DNA from: Ardenticatena sp.
GTDB taxonomy: Bacteria; Chloroflexota; Anaerolineae; Ardenticatenales; Ardenticatenaceae
Length of the DNA stretch: 51,145 nucleotides
NCBI GenBank assembly: GCA_015487975.1
Contig: WFOS01000093.1
Span: 1 to 51,145 of the forward strand
Direction: 5' to 3'
Shown: one piece after another, positions 1 through 8,117 of the stretch
Position numbering within the stretch: the first letter of the stretch is position 1
Layout of the letters: the number at the start of each line of letters is the position of its first letter
Program-made: the position numbers and the translations under genes
Notes under the pieces: model-generated
Seen by the model: the letters and a program-made list of their open reading frames with translations, nothing else
Database searches by the model: none
Told to the model about the DNA's origin: nothing

Positions 1-1134
1 CTACCGATGGGATAGCCTGCCTGGCGATACGCCGGATACCTCATCTGTTGCGCCCTCCTTCGAAAGTAATTGGCCGTCCCGGCGACCTCTTCACGCCGGC
101 CCTTTCCAGGAGCGAGTGCTGTCTCACAGCCTATCACAACCTCCTCCACTCTCCCCTCCCACAAATGCCGTTTCATCTCCTCCACCCATTGCTCTGCTTC
201 CTCTCCATAGGCTTCCTTCCCCAATGCCCACAACCGCTCCACCGCATGATACCAATCTGCTATTCGAACGCCGCCAGGACAATAAGTCGCCACAAACCCA
301 TCGATCCACGCGGCTCCGTCCCCTATCACAACCGCTTTCCCTTCTAGTCCCAGACCGCTATGATAGGCATACCACCACATTGTCCGTCGGCATTCTTCCA
401 CCTCCCCATACCAGGCCCAATATCCCACTTCCTTTGCTTTTACCTCCCCTTGCCGATTCGGTCCGAAGGTAAAGCAGCTTCCCACTTTCACCTCATGCCA
501 CCCATCCTCAACCCATACCATCATCCCGTCCAGACTGATCCCAACCTCTTCCTTCTGCCCATCTCTGGGCGGGGGAGGCTCTTCCCCTTTTACCCCACTT
601 TCCCACAAGGCCTCCCCCGCGGCCTTTCGCTGCTGAACCAATATTTCTCCATACTTCGCCACCATCCGGTGAATGCTGCTTTTGGAAACCCGCAGAGCAG
701 CCAACCGCTCTAAGGCCTCTTCCGCCTCCCGGTAGGAATGCATCGCTTGGGCGGTCCACAAGACCATCTCCACCGCCCCTTCACTCCATCCTTCTAGGCT
801 TTTCAATTGCTCGTCCAGGGGGAAAAAGTCCCGCCCCACACCTTTCACAGATATAATAGGCCCGCCGGATGCGAATACTCCCGAGTGTGCTCATCACCTG
901 CCGCTCTTTGTACCCTTTGAAAACCCACCTCCCCCCGCAGGAACAGCGAGCCGCCAGTGGCTCCCCCACTCCCTGTTCGGCAACGGCTGCTTCCATGAGC
1001 TCCGCCCGTATGGCATTGACCGCCTTCTGTACTTGCTCTTCCAGTTCCTGTAGAGTGGACCCCGGGTGCTCCTTCGACCATTCCAGCACCGCTTGGGCTT
1101 CTGCCATTATCCGCTTCACTGCTTCTTGCTTCAT
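1..1134 (-). pseudogene. ISKra4-like transposase, frameshifted and cut by the window edge
   Basis: The first 117 codons (1134 down to 781) encode an N-terminal zinc-ribbon-like region, with CSCGG near residue 64 and a CERCG pair near residue 96, followed by GLFP; this matches the N-terminus of ISKra4 transposases. Frame 0 then stops at 781-783. A second frame starting at the homopolymer at 818-827 (minus strand TTTTTCCCCC) continues as FPLDEQL and stays open to position 1. It includes a VGISLDGM segment, which looks like the first catalytic Asp of a DDE nuclease, and a later VIGDGAAW segment. Deleting one C would restore a single frame. The break may be decay, a sequencing error in the C run, or a +1 or slippage site of the kind used by some IS elements. 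I cannot tell which. Confidence 0.7.
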
Positions 1135-1205
1135 CTTTTCACCTCCCTTCGTTTGTTTGCCCTCCTCCCTTCATTTTACCATTACCACTCATCTGGGACA
1201 CACCC
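1..1205 (-). mobile_element. ISKra4-family-like insertion sequence, one end only
   Basis: The element carries a transposase gene on the minus strand and runs off the left edge. Its right border is inferred at about 1205, where the minus strand reads GGGTGTGTCCCAGATGAGTG; ends beginning GGGTGTGTCCCA are, from memory, typical of ISKra4-type elements. The other end and any target duplication lie outside the window. The element sits about 50 bp beyond the 3' end of the phosphoesterase-like gene, so it interrupts no gene visible here. Confidence 0.65.
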
Positions 1206-1257
1206 AAAAAACGCGCAGCCCTGCGGGGCCACGCGGTACGATGGTGACGAAAGGAGA

Positions 1258-2058
1258 TCAGGCACTTACCGTGGCGGGTTCGGGCAACTGCCCGAAGACC
1301 ACCGCGCTCGTTTTGGTATCCACAATCGCGTAGGACCCGTCGCGCAGTGCGCCAGGGTTCACCACCAGCGTCGGGCCAATTTCGACTGTACCACGCCCTT
1401 CGGGCGCCCCACCCACGAATGCGAACGTCGGTGCATAGGTCTTGATCAGGTCATCGATGACAGGATGCCCAATGTGCTTGCCACCATCCAGGTCGATATC
1501 ACCACGGCGTGGCGGCGTTGCGAAAATCAGCACCGGCGTGTACTTGGGCAACAGGCTGCGCAGAAAGTCGAGCCCGAAGCGCGCTTCCCACGCTGGATAG
1601 ACCAGCGCGTAGCGGTCTTCGCGTGCCTCATCGGCAATCGCGCCGCCAAAGCCCGCAAACACCAGATCCCACGATGTCAGCGGCTTGAACGAGCGGTGAA
1701 TCATGTCCACGTTCGGCTCGACAACTTCATGGTTCAGCGACGCTTGCAGGTAGAGACGCAGCGGCGCATCCAGGTACCCTGGCACAACCAGCACTGGTAC
1801 GTCGAGCTTGCCCATTGCATCGAAGAAGGCTTCGAATTCCTTCACCGCCTGTTCTTCCAACGTGTGCAGATACGCTGCATCCATGTGGATAGGCGCCCCT
1901 TCGGCCAGTGCTTTTTCGTAGGCTGCGGCGCGTTCGTGCTTGCCCAAAATGTTCCCCGCGAAGACAACCGCGCCCACGTTTTCGCGTTTCGCCAGGTCAA
2001 TCACTTGCGGCATGCGTTCCGTCGCACCACGCAGGTCGGCCAACGCCAGGATGCGCAT
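1258..2058 (-). CDS. TT1561-like calcineurin-fold protein lacking the usual metal ligands
   Basis: 266 residues, preceded by a strong AGGAGGTGAT ribosome site. The fold is read from segments spaced as in metallophosphoesterases: ALADLRG at residues 5-11, FAGNILG at 33-39, PGYLDAP at 93-99, GFGGAIADE at 136-144, ATPPRRGD at 180-187, GGAPEGRG at 216-223 and VNPGAL..G.YAIVD near the C-terminus. Canonical metal-binding motifs are DxH, GD, GN(H)D/E, H and GHxH. Here these read D8-L-R10, G35-N36, G94-Y-L-D, Thr181 and G216-G-A-P, so most histidines are missing. The PGxxDAP and GGxIADE signatures recall the Thermus TT1561-type family (Metallophos_3), in which the site is also unusual. Catalytic function is doubtful; a binding role is possible. 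It follows mgtE on the same strand after 140 bp. Confidence 0.65.
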   Translation of the reverse strand: MRILALADLRGATERMPQVIDLAKRENVGAVVFAGNILGKHERAAAYEKALAEGAPIHMDAAYLHTLEEQAVKEFEAFFDAMGKLDVPVLVVPGYLDAPLRLYLQASLNHEVVEPNVDMIHRSFKPLTSWDLVFAGFGGAIADEAREDRYALVYPAWEARFGLDFLRSLLPKYTPVLIFATPPRRGDIDLDGGKHIGHPVIDDLIKTYAPTFAFVGGAPEGRGTVEIGPTLVVNPGALRDGSYAIVDTKTSAVVFGQLPEPATVSA

Positions 2059-2198
2059 ACCATCACCTCCTTTCTTTCAGAAGTGTGGTTGCCTCTCCAT
2101 CTTGGGCGTTGCCATCCCCTTTGTTCGTTTTCTTCGAAAACGCATTCTCGTTAGAAAGACATTAGCGAACGATTGGAATGTTATTGGTTTTTGCCACT

Positions 2199-3542
2199 TC
2201 AAAGGAGCAAAAGCGTTCCCAATCCTAGGAAGAAGAAGAAACCGCATACATCCGTGGCCGTCGTCAGGAAAATGCCCGACGCCAGCGCCGGGTCGCGTCC
2301 CATACGGTGCAGTGCGAAGGGAATCAAGACCCCGGCCAGTGCTGCCACCAGCATGTTCCCCACCATCGCAATACCAATGACCACGCCCAACATCGGATTG
2401 CCTTTCCACACGACGGCGACCAACGCCACGACCAGCCCAATCGCCACGCCATTGATGACACCCAACATCACTTCGTAGCGCAACGCTTTCCAGATTTCAT
2501 CCACTTCGAGCCGCCCAAGCGCCAGCGAGCGAATCACGATGGTGGACGTTTGAATCCCAGCATTGCCCCCCTGCCCAGCGATGATGGGCATGAACGTGGC
2601 CAACGCCGCCACCCGTGCAATCGTGCTCTCGAACAGCGAGACCACCCCCGACGCCAGAAACGCAGTCAACAGGTTCACCATTAGCCAGAAGAGGCGTGTG
2701 CGCACCGCCTCACGAATCGGGCTGAACAATTCGGCATCTTCGTCCATCCCCGCCAGGCGGTAAATGTCTTCGGTGGCTTCATCCTGTACCACGTCCAGAA
2801 TATCTTCGACTGTGATCACCCCCAACAGGTGGTCTTCTTCATCTACTACCGGCAATGCCAGAAAACCATAGCGCGAAAACAGATCGGCCACTTCTTCCTG
2901 GTCAGCCTCGACGCGCACGGTAATCACGTTGGGGTTCATAATGTCGCCGATGGTCTGGTTGGGGTCGGCCAGGATGAGCGCTCGCAAACTCACCACCCCC
3001 ACCAGTTTGCCGTGGCGGTCGAGGACGTACAGATACGAAAGTTCGCGCTCGTCGCGGTAATGCGTGCGCAAAAAGTCGAACGCCTCTGCAACGGTCATAT
3101 GGCGGCGCAACATGGGGCCTGGTCGGTTCATCAAACCGCCAGCCGTGTCAGGTGGGAATTTCAGCAAAGGCGCAACTTCTTCGGCCGATTCCATGTGCGC
3201 CAACACGACGCCGGCTTCCTCGGGCGGCAGTTCCCCCAACACGTCGGCAGCGACGTCTGGCTCGACATCATCCAGCACGTGCGCCAACCGCTCCGCGCGG
3301 ATATGTTCGATGACGTCGGATTGCTCGTCCTCGTCCATGTGTTCGAGCAAATCCGCCAGCCAAGCATCGTCAAGATGGCGAATCAGAATCTGCTGCGCCT
3401 CATCGTCCAAACGCGCAAGAACTTCGGCCGCTTCGCCGGGGTGTAGTGAGCGCAGATACGCCGCAGCCGCTGCCACATCGTTCTTTTCGAGCAAAGAGCG
3501 CACAAACGCGAGCGCATCATCGATGACAAGAGCGTCCACCAT
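2199..3542 (-). CDS. mgtE: magnesium transporter MgtE
   Basis: 447 residues, the usual MgtE length. It has the N-terminal helical MgtE_N repeat domain (about 1-125, with repeated LxxLDDE/LLxHMDEDE elements), two CBS domains (about 135-255, including [10 protein letters not shown] and [14 protein letters not shown]), a connecting helix, and about five membrane helices from 280 to the end with the pore motif [10 protein letters not shown]. In characterised MgtE, Mg2+ bound between the N and CBS domains closes the channel. The ATG at 3542 has an AGGAGGGGAG ribosome site. The gene is divergent from larB and has its own promoter, a ~320-nt structured leader and an intrinsic terminator before the start, which suggests transcriptional attenuation. 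Confidence 0.95.
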   Translation of the reverse strand: MVDALVIDDALAFVRSLLEKNDVAAAAAYLRSLHPGEAAEVLARLDDEAQQILIRHLDDAWLADLLEHMDEDEQSDVIEHIRAERLAHVLDDVEPDVAADVLGELPPEEAGVVLAHMESAEEVAPLLKFPPDTAGGLMNRPGPMLRRHMTVAEAFDFLRTHYRDERELSYLYVLDRHGKLVGVVSLRALILADPNQTIGDIMNPNVITVRVEADQEEVADLFSRYGFLALPVVDEEDHLLGVITVEDILDVVQDEATEDIYRLAGMDEDAELFSPIREAVRTRLFWLMVNLLTAFLASGVVSLFESTIARVAALATFMPIIAGQGGNAGIQTSTIVIRSLALGRLEVDEIWKALRYEVMLGVINGVAIGLVVALVAVVWKGNPMLGVVIGIAMVGNMLVAALAGVLIPFALHRMGRDPALASGIFLTTATDVCGFFFFLGLGTLLLL

Positions 3543-3594
3543 GGCTCCCCTCCTACATCTATGTTTTTGTGTGGGGGGCAGCGCGGCGCAGGAA

Positions 3595-3626
3595 ACAAAA
3601 AAGCCGACCGCGAGGCGAAGGTCGGC
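3595..3626 (-). terminator. intrinsic terminator inside the mgtE leader
   Basis: On the minus strand, arms GCCGACC and GGTCGGC (3620-3626 and 3603-3609) enclose a 10-nt loop and are followed by TTTTTTG. It lies 53 nt before the mgtE ATG and no minus-strand gene lies upstream, so it can only act on the mgtE leader transcript. Confidence 0.8.
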
Positions 3627-3864
3627 AGATACAAGCGAGGCGATTCCACCGACGGCAACCGGGCCAACCCCGGTGCGCCGGTGTGAGGCTACTAACGGGG
3701 TTGACGCAGTTGCCCTGGGGTGTGCTCGCCCGGTCGGCCTGTTTCCCGGCCTTCACCGCGCACCCACAGGGTTGCGTATTGCTTCTCAAATTGCTGACTA
3801 CTGTCGTCCATAGGGTCTACCGTCTGCGAAAGGGCTCCTTTTTCAGCCAAAAGATGACAACAGC
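3603..3864 (-). ncRNA. candidate riboswitch-like leader of mgtE, class unknown
   Basis: Between the inferred start (about 3864) and the terminator the RNA can form three nested helices: CCGAC with GTCGG, GGCAAC with GTTGCC, and AACCCCG with CGGGGTT. The 7-nt 5' arm of the terminator (GCCGACC) also occurs upstream at 3732-3738, so the terminator's 3' arm has an alternative partner, as in antitermination switches. Known mgtE genes often carry the M-box (ykoK), but I do not see its conserved GGTGAGGCTCC or GACGCCAA blocks. The NiCo and other metal-responsive classes could not be tested by eye. A ligand is therefore not assigned. Confidence 0.5.
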
Positions 3865-3870
3865 GCGCCG

Positions 3871-3898
3871 ACGATAGCAAAAAATCGCCATACGTCAA
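3871..3898 (-). promoter_or_regulatory. promoter of mgtE
   Basis: Minus strand -35 TTGACG (3898-3893), 16-bp spacer, -10 TATCGT (3876-3871). It implies a start near 3864 and a leader of about 320 nt before mgtE. Confidence 0.6.
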
Positions 3899-3931
3899 AC
3901 GCTTTGACTGACAACGATCCTCGATACCGCT

Positions 3932-3959
3932 TTGACAAAGCCTTCACTCCGTTTATGCT
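3932..3959 (+). promoter_or_regulatory. promoter of the lar operon, probably giving a leaderless larB mRNA
   Basis: -35 TTGACA (3932-3937), 16-bp spacer, -10 TATGCT (3954-3959). The expected start point, 6-8 bases after the -10 box, falls at 3966-3968, on or next to the larB ATG at 3968. No Shine-Dalgarno sequence precedes that ATG. Confidence 0.6.
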
Positions 3960-3967
3960 CTCAGGCT

Positions 3968-4765
3968 ATGCACGAACAAGAACTTCGCCGACTCCTTCAA
4001 CATGTTGCCGACCGCACCATCGCCGTCGATGAAGCGGTGGAAGCGTTGCGCACGCTTCCATTCGAAACACTCGATTTCGCCACACTCGACCACCACCGCG
4101 CGTTGCGTGTCGGCTTTCCCGAAGTGGTTTACTGTGCGGGTAAAACGCCCGCACAGGTTGCCGGAATTTTTGCGCGGCTTGCCACCCATCACCCGCGTGT
4201 CTTGGGCACACGCGCGACCCCCAAACATGCCGAAGCCGTGCATGCCCGCCTGCCCGACGCCTGCTATGACGCTACCGCCCGCATCATCTGGATCGATCGT
4301 GACCCCAATGCCCCACAACGCCCTGGGGTGGTGGTGATCGCCGCTGGCACAAGCGATTTGCCCGTTGCCGAAGAAGCCGCCCGCACGCTCGAACTCATGG
4401 GGCATGCCCCGCAACGCCTCTACGACGTCGGTGTCGCCGGCCTGCACCGCTTGCTTGCGCATCTGCCCACCCTGCGCCGCGCCAATGTGCTTGTGGTGGT
4501 CGCGGGCATGGAAGGGGCATTGCCCAGCGTTGTGGCCGGGCTGGTCGACAGCCCCGTCATCGCTGTGCCCACCTCAGTGGGCTACGGCGCGAACTTCGGC
4601 GGACTGTCGGCCTTGTTGACCATGCTGAACAGCTGCGCAAGCGGCATTGCCGTTGTCAACATCGACAATGGCTTTGGTGCTGGCTACATGGCCGCACTCA
4701 TCAACCAGCGTTGTTCCACACCGGAAAGAGACCAGGAGCACACCGATGACAGCACTCGCACCTGA
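3968..4765 (+). CDS. larB: nickel pincer cofactor biosynthesis protein LarB
   Basis: 265 residues. LarB carboxylates and hydrolyses nicotinic acid adenine dinucleotide to make pyridine-3,5-biscarboxylate mononucleotide, the first step of the nickel-pincer cofactor. The C-terminal half is an AIR-carboxylase (PurE)-like domain: GVVVIAAGTSDLPVAEEAA, then a Gly-rich VVAGMEGALPSVVAG, then the VPTSVGYG loop. The N-terminal helical region with EVVYCAGKT is typical of LarB. The ATG at 3968 was chosen because upstream in-frame starts lie in the promoter. It overlaps the larE start by 20 bp. No larA (lactate racemase) occurs in the window, so the enzyme that uses the cofactor is not shown here. Confidence 0.92.
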   Translation: MHEQELRRLLQHVADRTIAVDEAVEALRTLPFETLDFATLDHHRALRVGFPEVVYCAGKTPAQVAGIFARLATHHPRVLGTRATPKHAEAVHARLPDACYDATARIIWIDRDPNAPQRPGVVVIAAGTSDLPVAEEAARTLELMGHAPQRLYDVGVAGLHRLLAHLPTLRRANVLVVVAGMEGALPSVVAGLVDSPVIAVPTSVGYGANFGGLSALLTMLNSCASGIAVVNIDNGFGAGYMAALINQRCSTPERDQEHTDDSTRT

Positions 4766-5579
4766 CCTGCAACAGAAACTCGACCATCTCCGCGCCATCA
4801 TCCGCGCCTGCGGCTCGGCGCTGGTTGCTTTTTCAGGGGGCATTGACAGCACGCTCGTGCTCGCCATCGCCCACGAGCAGCTCGGCGAAAAGACACTCGC
4901 CTGCATTGGCGTTTCGCCCAGCTACCCCCGCCGTGAACTGAACGAAGCCATCACCATCGCCCGTGAAATTGGCGTCGCCTACCGTCTGATCGAAACCAAC
5001 GAGCACCTGAATCCCAACTACGCTGCCAACCCGGTCAATCGCTGCTACTTCTGTAAATCAACCTTGCACAGCCACCTTGTTGCCATTGCCCGTGCCGAAG
5101 GGTGGAATGCCATCCTCGACGGCGCCAACGCCAGCGACGTTGGCGATTTTCGCCCTGGCATGCAAGCCGCCCGCGAAAAAGGTGTGCGTTCCCCCCTGCT
5201 CGAAGCCAACATCACCAAGCCCGAAGTGCGTGCCATTGCCCGCGCCCTGGGGCTGCGTATCTGGGACAAACCTGCTATGGCGTGCCTCTCATCGCGTGTG
5301 CCGCATGGCACGCCCATCACCCCCGAACTCCTGCGCCAGATCGAAGCCGCCGAAGATGCGTTGGTCGCCCTGGGCTTCCGCCAATTCCGCGTGCGTCATC
5401 ACGGCGAAATTGCGCGTATCGAGCTCGCGCCCGACGAATTGCCCCGCGCCATCGAACAACGCGAAGCCATCGTCGCTGGTGTGCGTGCCGCTGGCTATCG
5501 GTTCGTCACACTCGACCTGGCGGGCTACCAACGCGGTTCGATGAACGCCGTCCATGTCCCCACAACCAGTATCGTCTGA
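4746..5579 (+). CDS. larE: pyridinium-3,5-biscarboxylate sulfurtransferase LarE (three-Cys type)
   Basis: 277 residues. LarE activates the carboxylates of P2CMN with ATP and replaces oxygen with sulfur. The PP-loop SGGIDST is at residues 30-36, with DGANASD near 125-131. The Lactobacillus enzyme sacrifices one Cys. Here there are three: C100 and C103 in NRCYFC, and C180 in MACLSSR. That pattern is known from LarE proteins (for example Thermotoga) reported to hold a [4Fe-4S] cluster and to work catalytically with an external sulfur source. The ATG at 4746 has an AGGAG site at 4734-4738; starting further upstream would only read larB in another frame. Translation is probably coupled to larB. 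Confidence 0.92.
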   Translation: MTALAPDLQQKLDHLRAIIRACGSALVAFSGGIDSTLVLAIAHEQLGEKTLACIGVSPSYPRRELNEAITIAREIGVAYRLIETNEHLNPNYAANPVNRCYFCKSTLHSHLVAIARAEGWNAILDGANASDVGDFRPGMQAAREKGVRSPLLEANITKPEVRAIARALGLRIWDKPAMACLSSRVPHGTPITPELLRQIEAAEDALVALGFRQFRVRHHGEIARIELAPDELPRAIEQREAIVAGVRAAGYRFVTLDLAGYQRGSMNAVHVPTTSIV

Positions 5580-5642
5580 AGATCGTCCCTTCTACGGGGA
5601 TATGCTGGCAATACAAGGCCCAGAAGACAGAAGGAGGCGTCC

Positions 5643-6203
5643 ATGAGCAGACCTGTCAAAATTGCGCTCGTGATTCTCGGTATGACATTTTTGATTTGCT
5701 GCCTGGCTTTCTTTGGTGGCTACCTGTTCCTCAAACGCCAGTTCGACATCGTGACCGACCCCACACAGGCACGCCAAATGGCCACCGACATCATCGACTA
5801 CACGCTTCCTGCTGGTTACTCGGAACAAATGGCGTTCCGTGTGAGCAACCTCTTCACCTACGTGCTGATGCTCCCCGAAAACGAGGATGGCATGGTCTTC
5901 GTGCTGGCCGCAGGCAGCGAAGGGGCTACACTCGACCCCGAAACGGCTCGCGCGGCAGTCGAAGGACAGGTAGGACGCCGATTCGACAATATGGAGCAGG
6001 TGGACGAGCGCCCGGTGACGATTCGCGGTGAAGAACGCACCATGCTCATCTTCGAAGGTCAGGAAGCGCAGTCGGGTGAAATGATGCGCATGGCATTCGT
6101 CACGTTTACGGGCAAAAAAGGCCCCGCGTTCCTCTTGGTGATGGGTCCCACCAATGCGTGGGACGACGCCGCACTCAACGAATTCATCGCCTCGATGCGC
6201 TAA
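5643..6203 (+). CDS. small membrane-anchored protein of unknown function
   Basis: 186 residues, preceded by a strong AGAAGGAGG ribosome site. There is one N-terminal hydrophobic segment (about residues 7-30) with short cytoplasmic SRPVK, so the remaining ~150 residues should face outward. The soluble part is a mixed alpha/beta sequence with DYTLPAGY, an FVLAAG strand and a QEAQSGEMMRMAFVTF segment near the end. I do not recognise a family. It lies between larE and larC, with its stop two bases before the larC ATG, so it is co-transcribed with cofactor genes, but nothing in the sequence shows a role in nickel or cofactor handling. Confidence 0.75.
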   Translation: MSRPVKIALVILGMTFLICCLAFFGGYLFLKRQFDIVTDPTQARQMATDIIDYTLPAGYSEQMAFRVSNLFTYVLMLPENEDGMVFVLAAGSEGATLDPETARAAVEGQVGRRFDNMEQVDERPVTIRGEERTMLIFEGQEAQSGEMMRMAFVTFTGKKGPAFLLVMGPTNAWDDAALNEFIASMR

Positions 6204-6205
6204 CC

Positions 6206-7378
6206 ATGCTGGCCTACATCGATGCCCAAGCAGGCGTTTCGGGTGATATGCTTCTCGGCGCTCTGGTCGATGCCGGGTGGCCGATCGACGCCCTGCGCAC
6301 CACGGTCGAACGCCTGCACCTGCCACACGATTCGTGGCAGGTGTGGGCAGAAGCCGTCCAGCGTGGGGCGCTGCGTGCCACACTGGTGCACGTCGAAACC
6401 CGTGAGGAACACCACCACCGCCACCTGCCCGACATCCACGCTATCATCGAAGCCGCCAACCTGCCCGACGCCGTCAAAACGGCCGCTCTGGGCGTCTTTA
6501 CCCGCCTGGCGGAAGCCGAAGCACGTGTCCATGGCATCGCCGTCGAAGCAGTCCACTTCCACGAAGTTGGCGCGCTCGATGCCATCATCGATATCGTGGG
6601 CGTGGTAGCAGGGCTTCACGCGCTGGGCATCTCGCAGGTCTATGCCTCGCCACTTCCCATGGCACACGGCTGGGCGGACACGGCACATGGGCGCCTTCCA
6701 CTGCCCGCCCCCGCCACGCTGGAACTGCTCGCCGCCGTCAACGCCCCCACACGCCCTGCTCCGGGTGAAGGCGAACTCGTCACTCCCACAGGCGCAGCCT
6801 TGCTCGCTCACCTGGCTCGCTTCGAACAGCCCCCCATGCGCTTGCAGCGTGTCGGCTACGGTGCGGGGCACAAAACGTTCCCCTGGCCGAACGTCGTGCG
6901 GCTCTGGCTGGGCACTGCCGAAACAGGTGGCCCCTTGCGCCTACTCGAAACCAACATCGACGACATGCCCGCGGAACTTTTTGGCACACTTCCCGAACGC
7001 TTGCTCCGTGCAGGAGCACTCGACATCTGGCTGACACCAGTGCAGATGAAAAAAGGTCGCCCTGGTATCGTGGTGCAGGTGCTGGCACGTGCCACCGACG
7101 AAGCCACACTTGCCACTCTGCTTCTGCGCGAAACCACCACGCTCGGCGTCCGCGTACACGACGTGCGCCGCTACGCCGCTGCCCGTGACTTCCAAACCGT
7201 CGAAACGCCCTACGGCACCGTGCGAGTCAAGCGCAAACTGCTGGATGGGCGTGTCGTTGGGGTCATGCCCGAATTCGAGGAATGCCGCCGCCTGGCCGAA
7301 ACGCACAACGTGCCTGTGCGCGACGTGTACGAAAGTGCGTTCGCTGCTGCACAGCGCCTTGTCGAACGGGGAGGATAA
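6206..7378 (+). CDS. larC: nickel-pincer cofactor cyclometallase LarC
   Basis: 390 residues. LarC inserts Ni2+ into P2TMN in a CTP-dependent reaction to finish the nickel-pincer nucleotide. It begins with the family N-terminus AYIDAQAGVSGDMLLGAL and has a His-rich stretch REEHHHRHLPDI near residue 70 (a metal-binding candidate), VHFHEVGALDAIIDIVG, LETNIDDMPAE near 250 and KKGRPGIVVQVL near 275. In Lactobacillus larC is split into two frames joined by a programmed frameshift; here it is one uninterrupted frame. The ATG at 6206 follows the preceding stop codon; a longer frame from 6158 would overlap that gene and lacks family similarity. Confidence 0.93.
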   Translation: MLAYIDAQAGVSGDMLLGALVDAGWPIDALRTTVERLHLPHDSWQVWAEAVQRGALRATLVHVETREEHHHRHLPDIHAIIEAANLPDAVKTAALGVFTRLAEAEARVHGIAVEAVHFHEVGALDAIIDIVGVVAGLHALGISQVYASPLPMAHGWADTAHGRLPLPAPATLELLAAVNAPTRPAPGEGELVTPTGAALLAHLARFEQPPMRLQRVGYGAGHKTFPWPNVVRLWLGTAETGGPLRLLETNIDDMPAELFGTLPERLLRAGALDIWLTPVQMKKGRPGIVVQVLARATDEATLATLLLRETTTLGVRVHDVRRYAAARDFQTVETPYGTVRVKRKLLDGRVVGVMPEFEECRRLAETHNVPVRDVYESAFAAAQRLVERGG

Positions 7379-7382
7379 GCCC

Positions 7383-7745
7383 ATGCGCCGCTCCGTGTTA
7401 GCAGACATCGGCGAACGGCTGGCATGCGACCATCTGCGTGCCCACGGCTACGACATTCTGGCACGCAATTGGCGCTGCCCGTATGGCGAACTCGACATCG
7501 TCGCCCGCGATGCTGATGGCTACGCCTTTGTGGAAGTCAAAGCACGCCGCGGGCGGACTTTCGGCACCCCCGAAGACGCGTTCACCCCCCGCAAAGCCGC
7601 CCGTGTGCGTGCCGCCGCCGAAGCATGGTTGGCCGAACATCTGGGCGACCGCCCCGTGGATTGGCGCATTGATCTGGTTGCCGTAGAATTGGATACGCGA
7701 AACAGGCTCAAACGCATTACGCTCTACCGATTCGTGGAAGTCTGA
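7383..7745 (+). CDS. YraN/UPF0102-family nuclease-fold protein
   Basis: 120 residues, the usual length for UPF0102. The family resembles Holliday-junction resolvases and PD-(D/E)xK nucleases. Here the motif residues are in GELDIVARD (about 37-45) and FVEVKARRG (about 50-58), giving D...ExK. The N-terminal LGERLA/ARNWRCPYGE pattern is also typical. Its cellular role is not established for most members. The ATG at 7383 lies four bases after the larC stop, so it is part of the same transcript. Confidence 0.88.
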   Translation: MRRSVLADIGERLACDHLRAHGYDILARNWRCPYGELDIVARDADGYAFVEVKARRGRTFGTPEDAFTPRKAARVRAAAEAWLAEHLGDRPVDWRIDLVAVELDTRNRLKRITLYRFVEV

Positions 7746-7748
7746 CAC

Positions 7749-8117
7749 ATGGTACGCAAGCAAACCTACCTGCTTCACACCATCACAGCTGAACAATTGC
7801 GCGACATCCTCGAAAGCGCCGCCTCTCAGGCCCAGGTGCAACTTGTTTTCCTCATGCGGCGCTGGAATGGGCGCTTTGCCACCTACAATCTGGCAACGTC
7901 CATCACCGAATCCCCCGCCGATGCCCGCGAACGCGACCGTGGCTACCGTGTCATCGGGCGCGTGAAATTCAACACCCAACCCGACGGGCGCATCATGCTG
8001 GTCATCAGCCCGCCCGCTCTGTGCGACCCCACCCCCACGTCAGACGATGAAGCCCGCTATGCGGCGTTTCTCGAAGCGCTGCAGACGCTTCTGCCACATG
8101 AGGTGGTGGCCAAATGA
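7749..8117 (+). CDS. hypothetical protein between yraN and miaA
   Basis: 122 residues with no signal peptide or membrane segment. It has an N-terminal ITAEQLRDILESAA helix, a beta-rich centre (VQLVFLMRRWNGRFATY, GYRVIGRVKFNTQ, GRIMLVISPPA) and a C-terminal helix ending PHEVVAK. I do not recognise the family. Spacing of three bases after yraN and a 4-bp overlap with miaA make it a genuine, translationally coupled operon member. Confidence 0.75.
   Translation: MVRKQTYLLHTITAEQLRDILESAASQAQVQLVFLMRRWNGRFATYNLATSITESPADARERDRGYRVIGRVKFNTQPDGRIMLVISPPALCDPTPTSDDEARYAAFLEALQTLLPHEVVAK

Noticed and set aside
3603..3864. M-box (ykoK) riboswitch identity for the mgtE leader
   Set aside because: The conserved sequence blocks of that class could not be found on either strand, so only an unclassified leader is claimed.
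3692..3898. 68-codon frame in the mgtE leader, considered as a leader peptide
   Set aside because: It starts upstream of or at the -35 box of the inferred promoter, lacks a ribosome site and overlaps the folded RNA.
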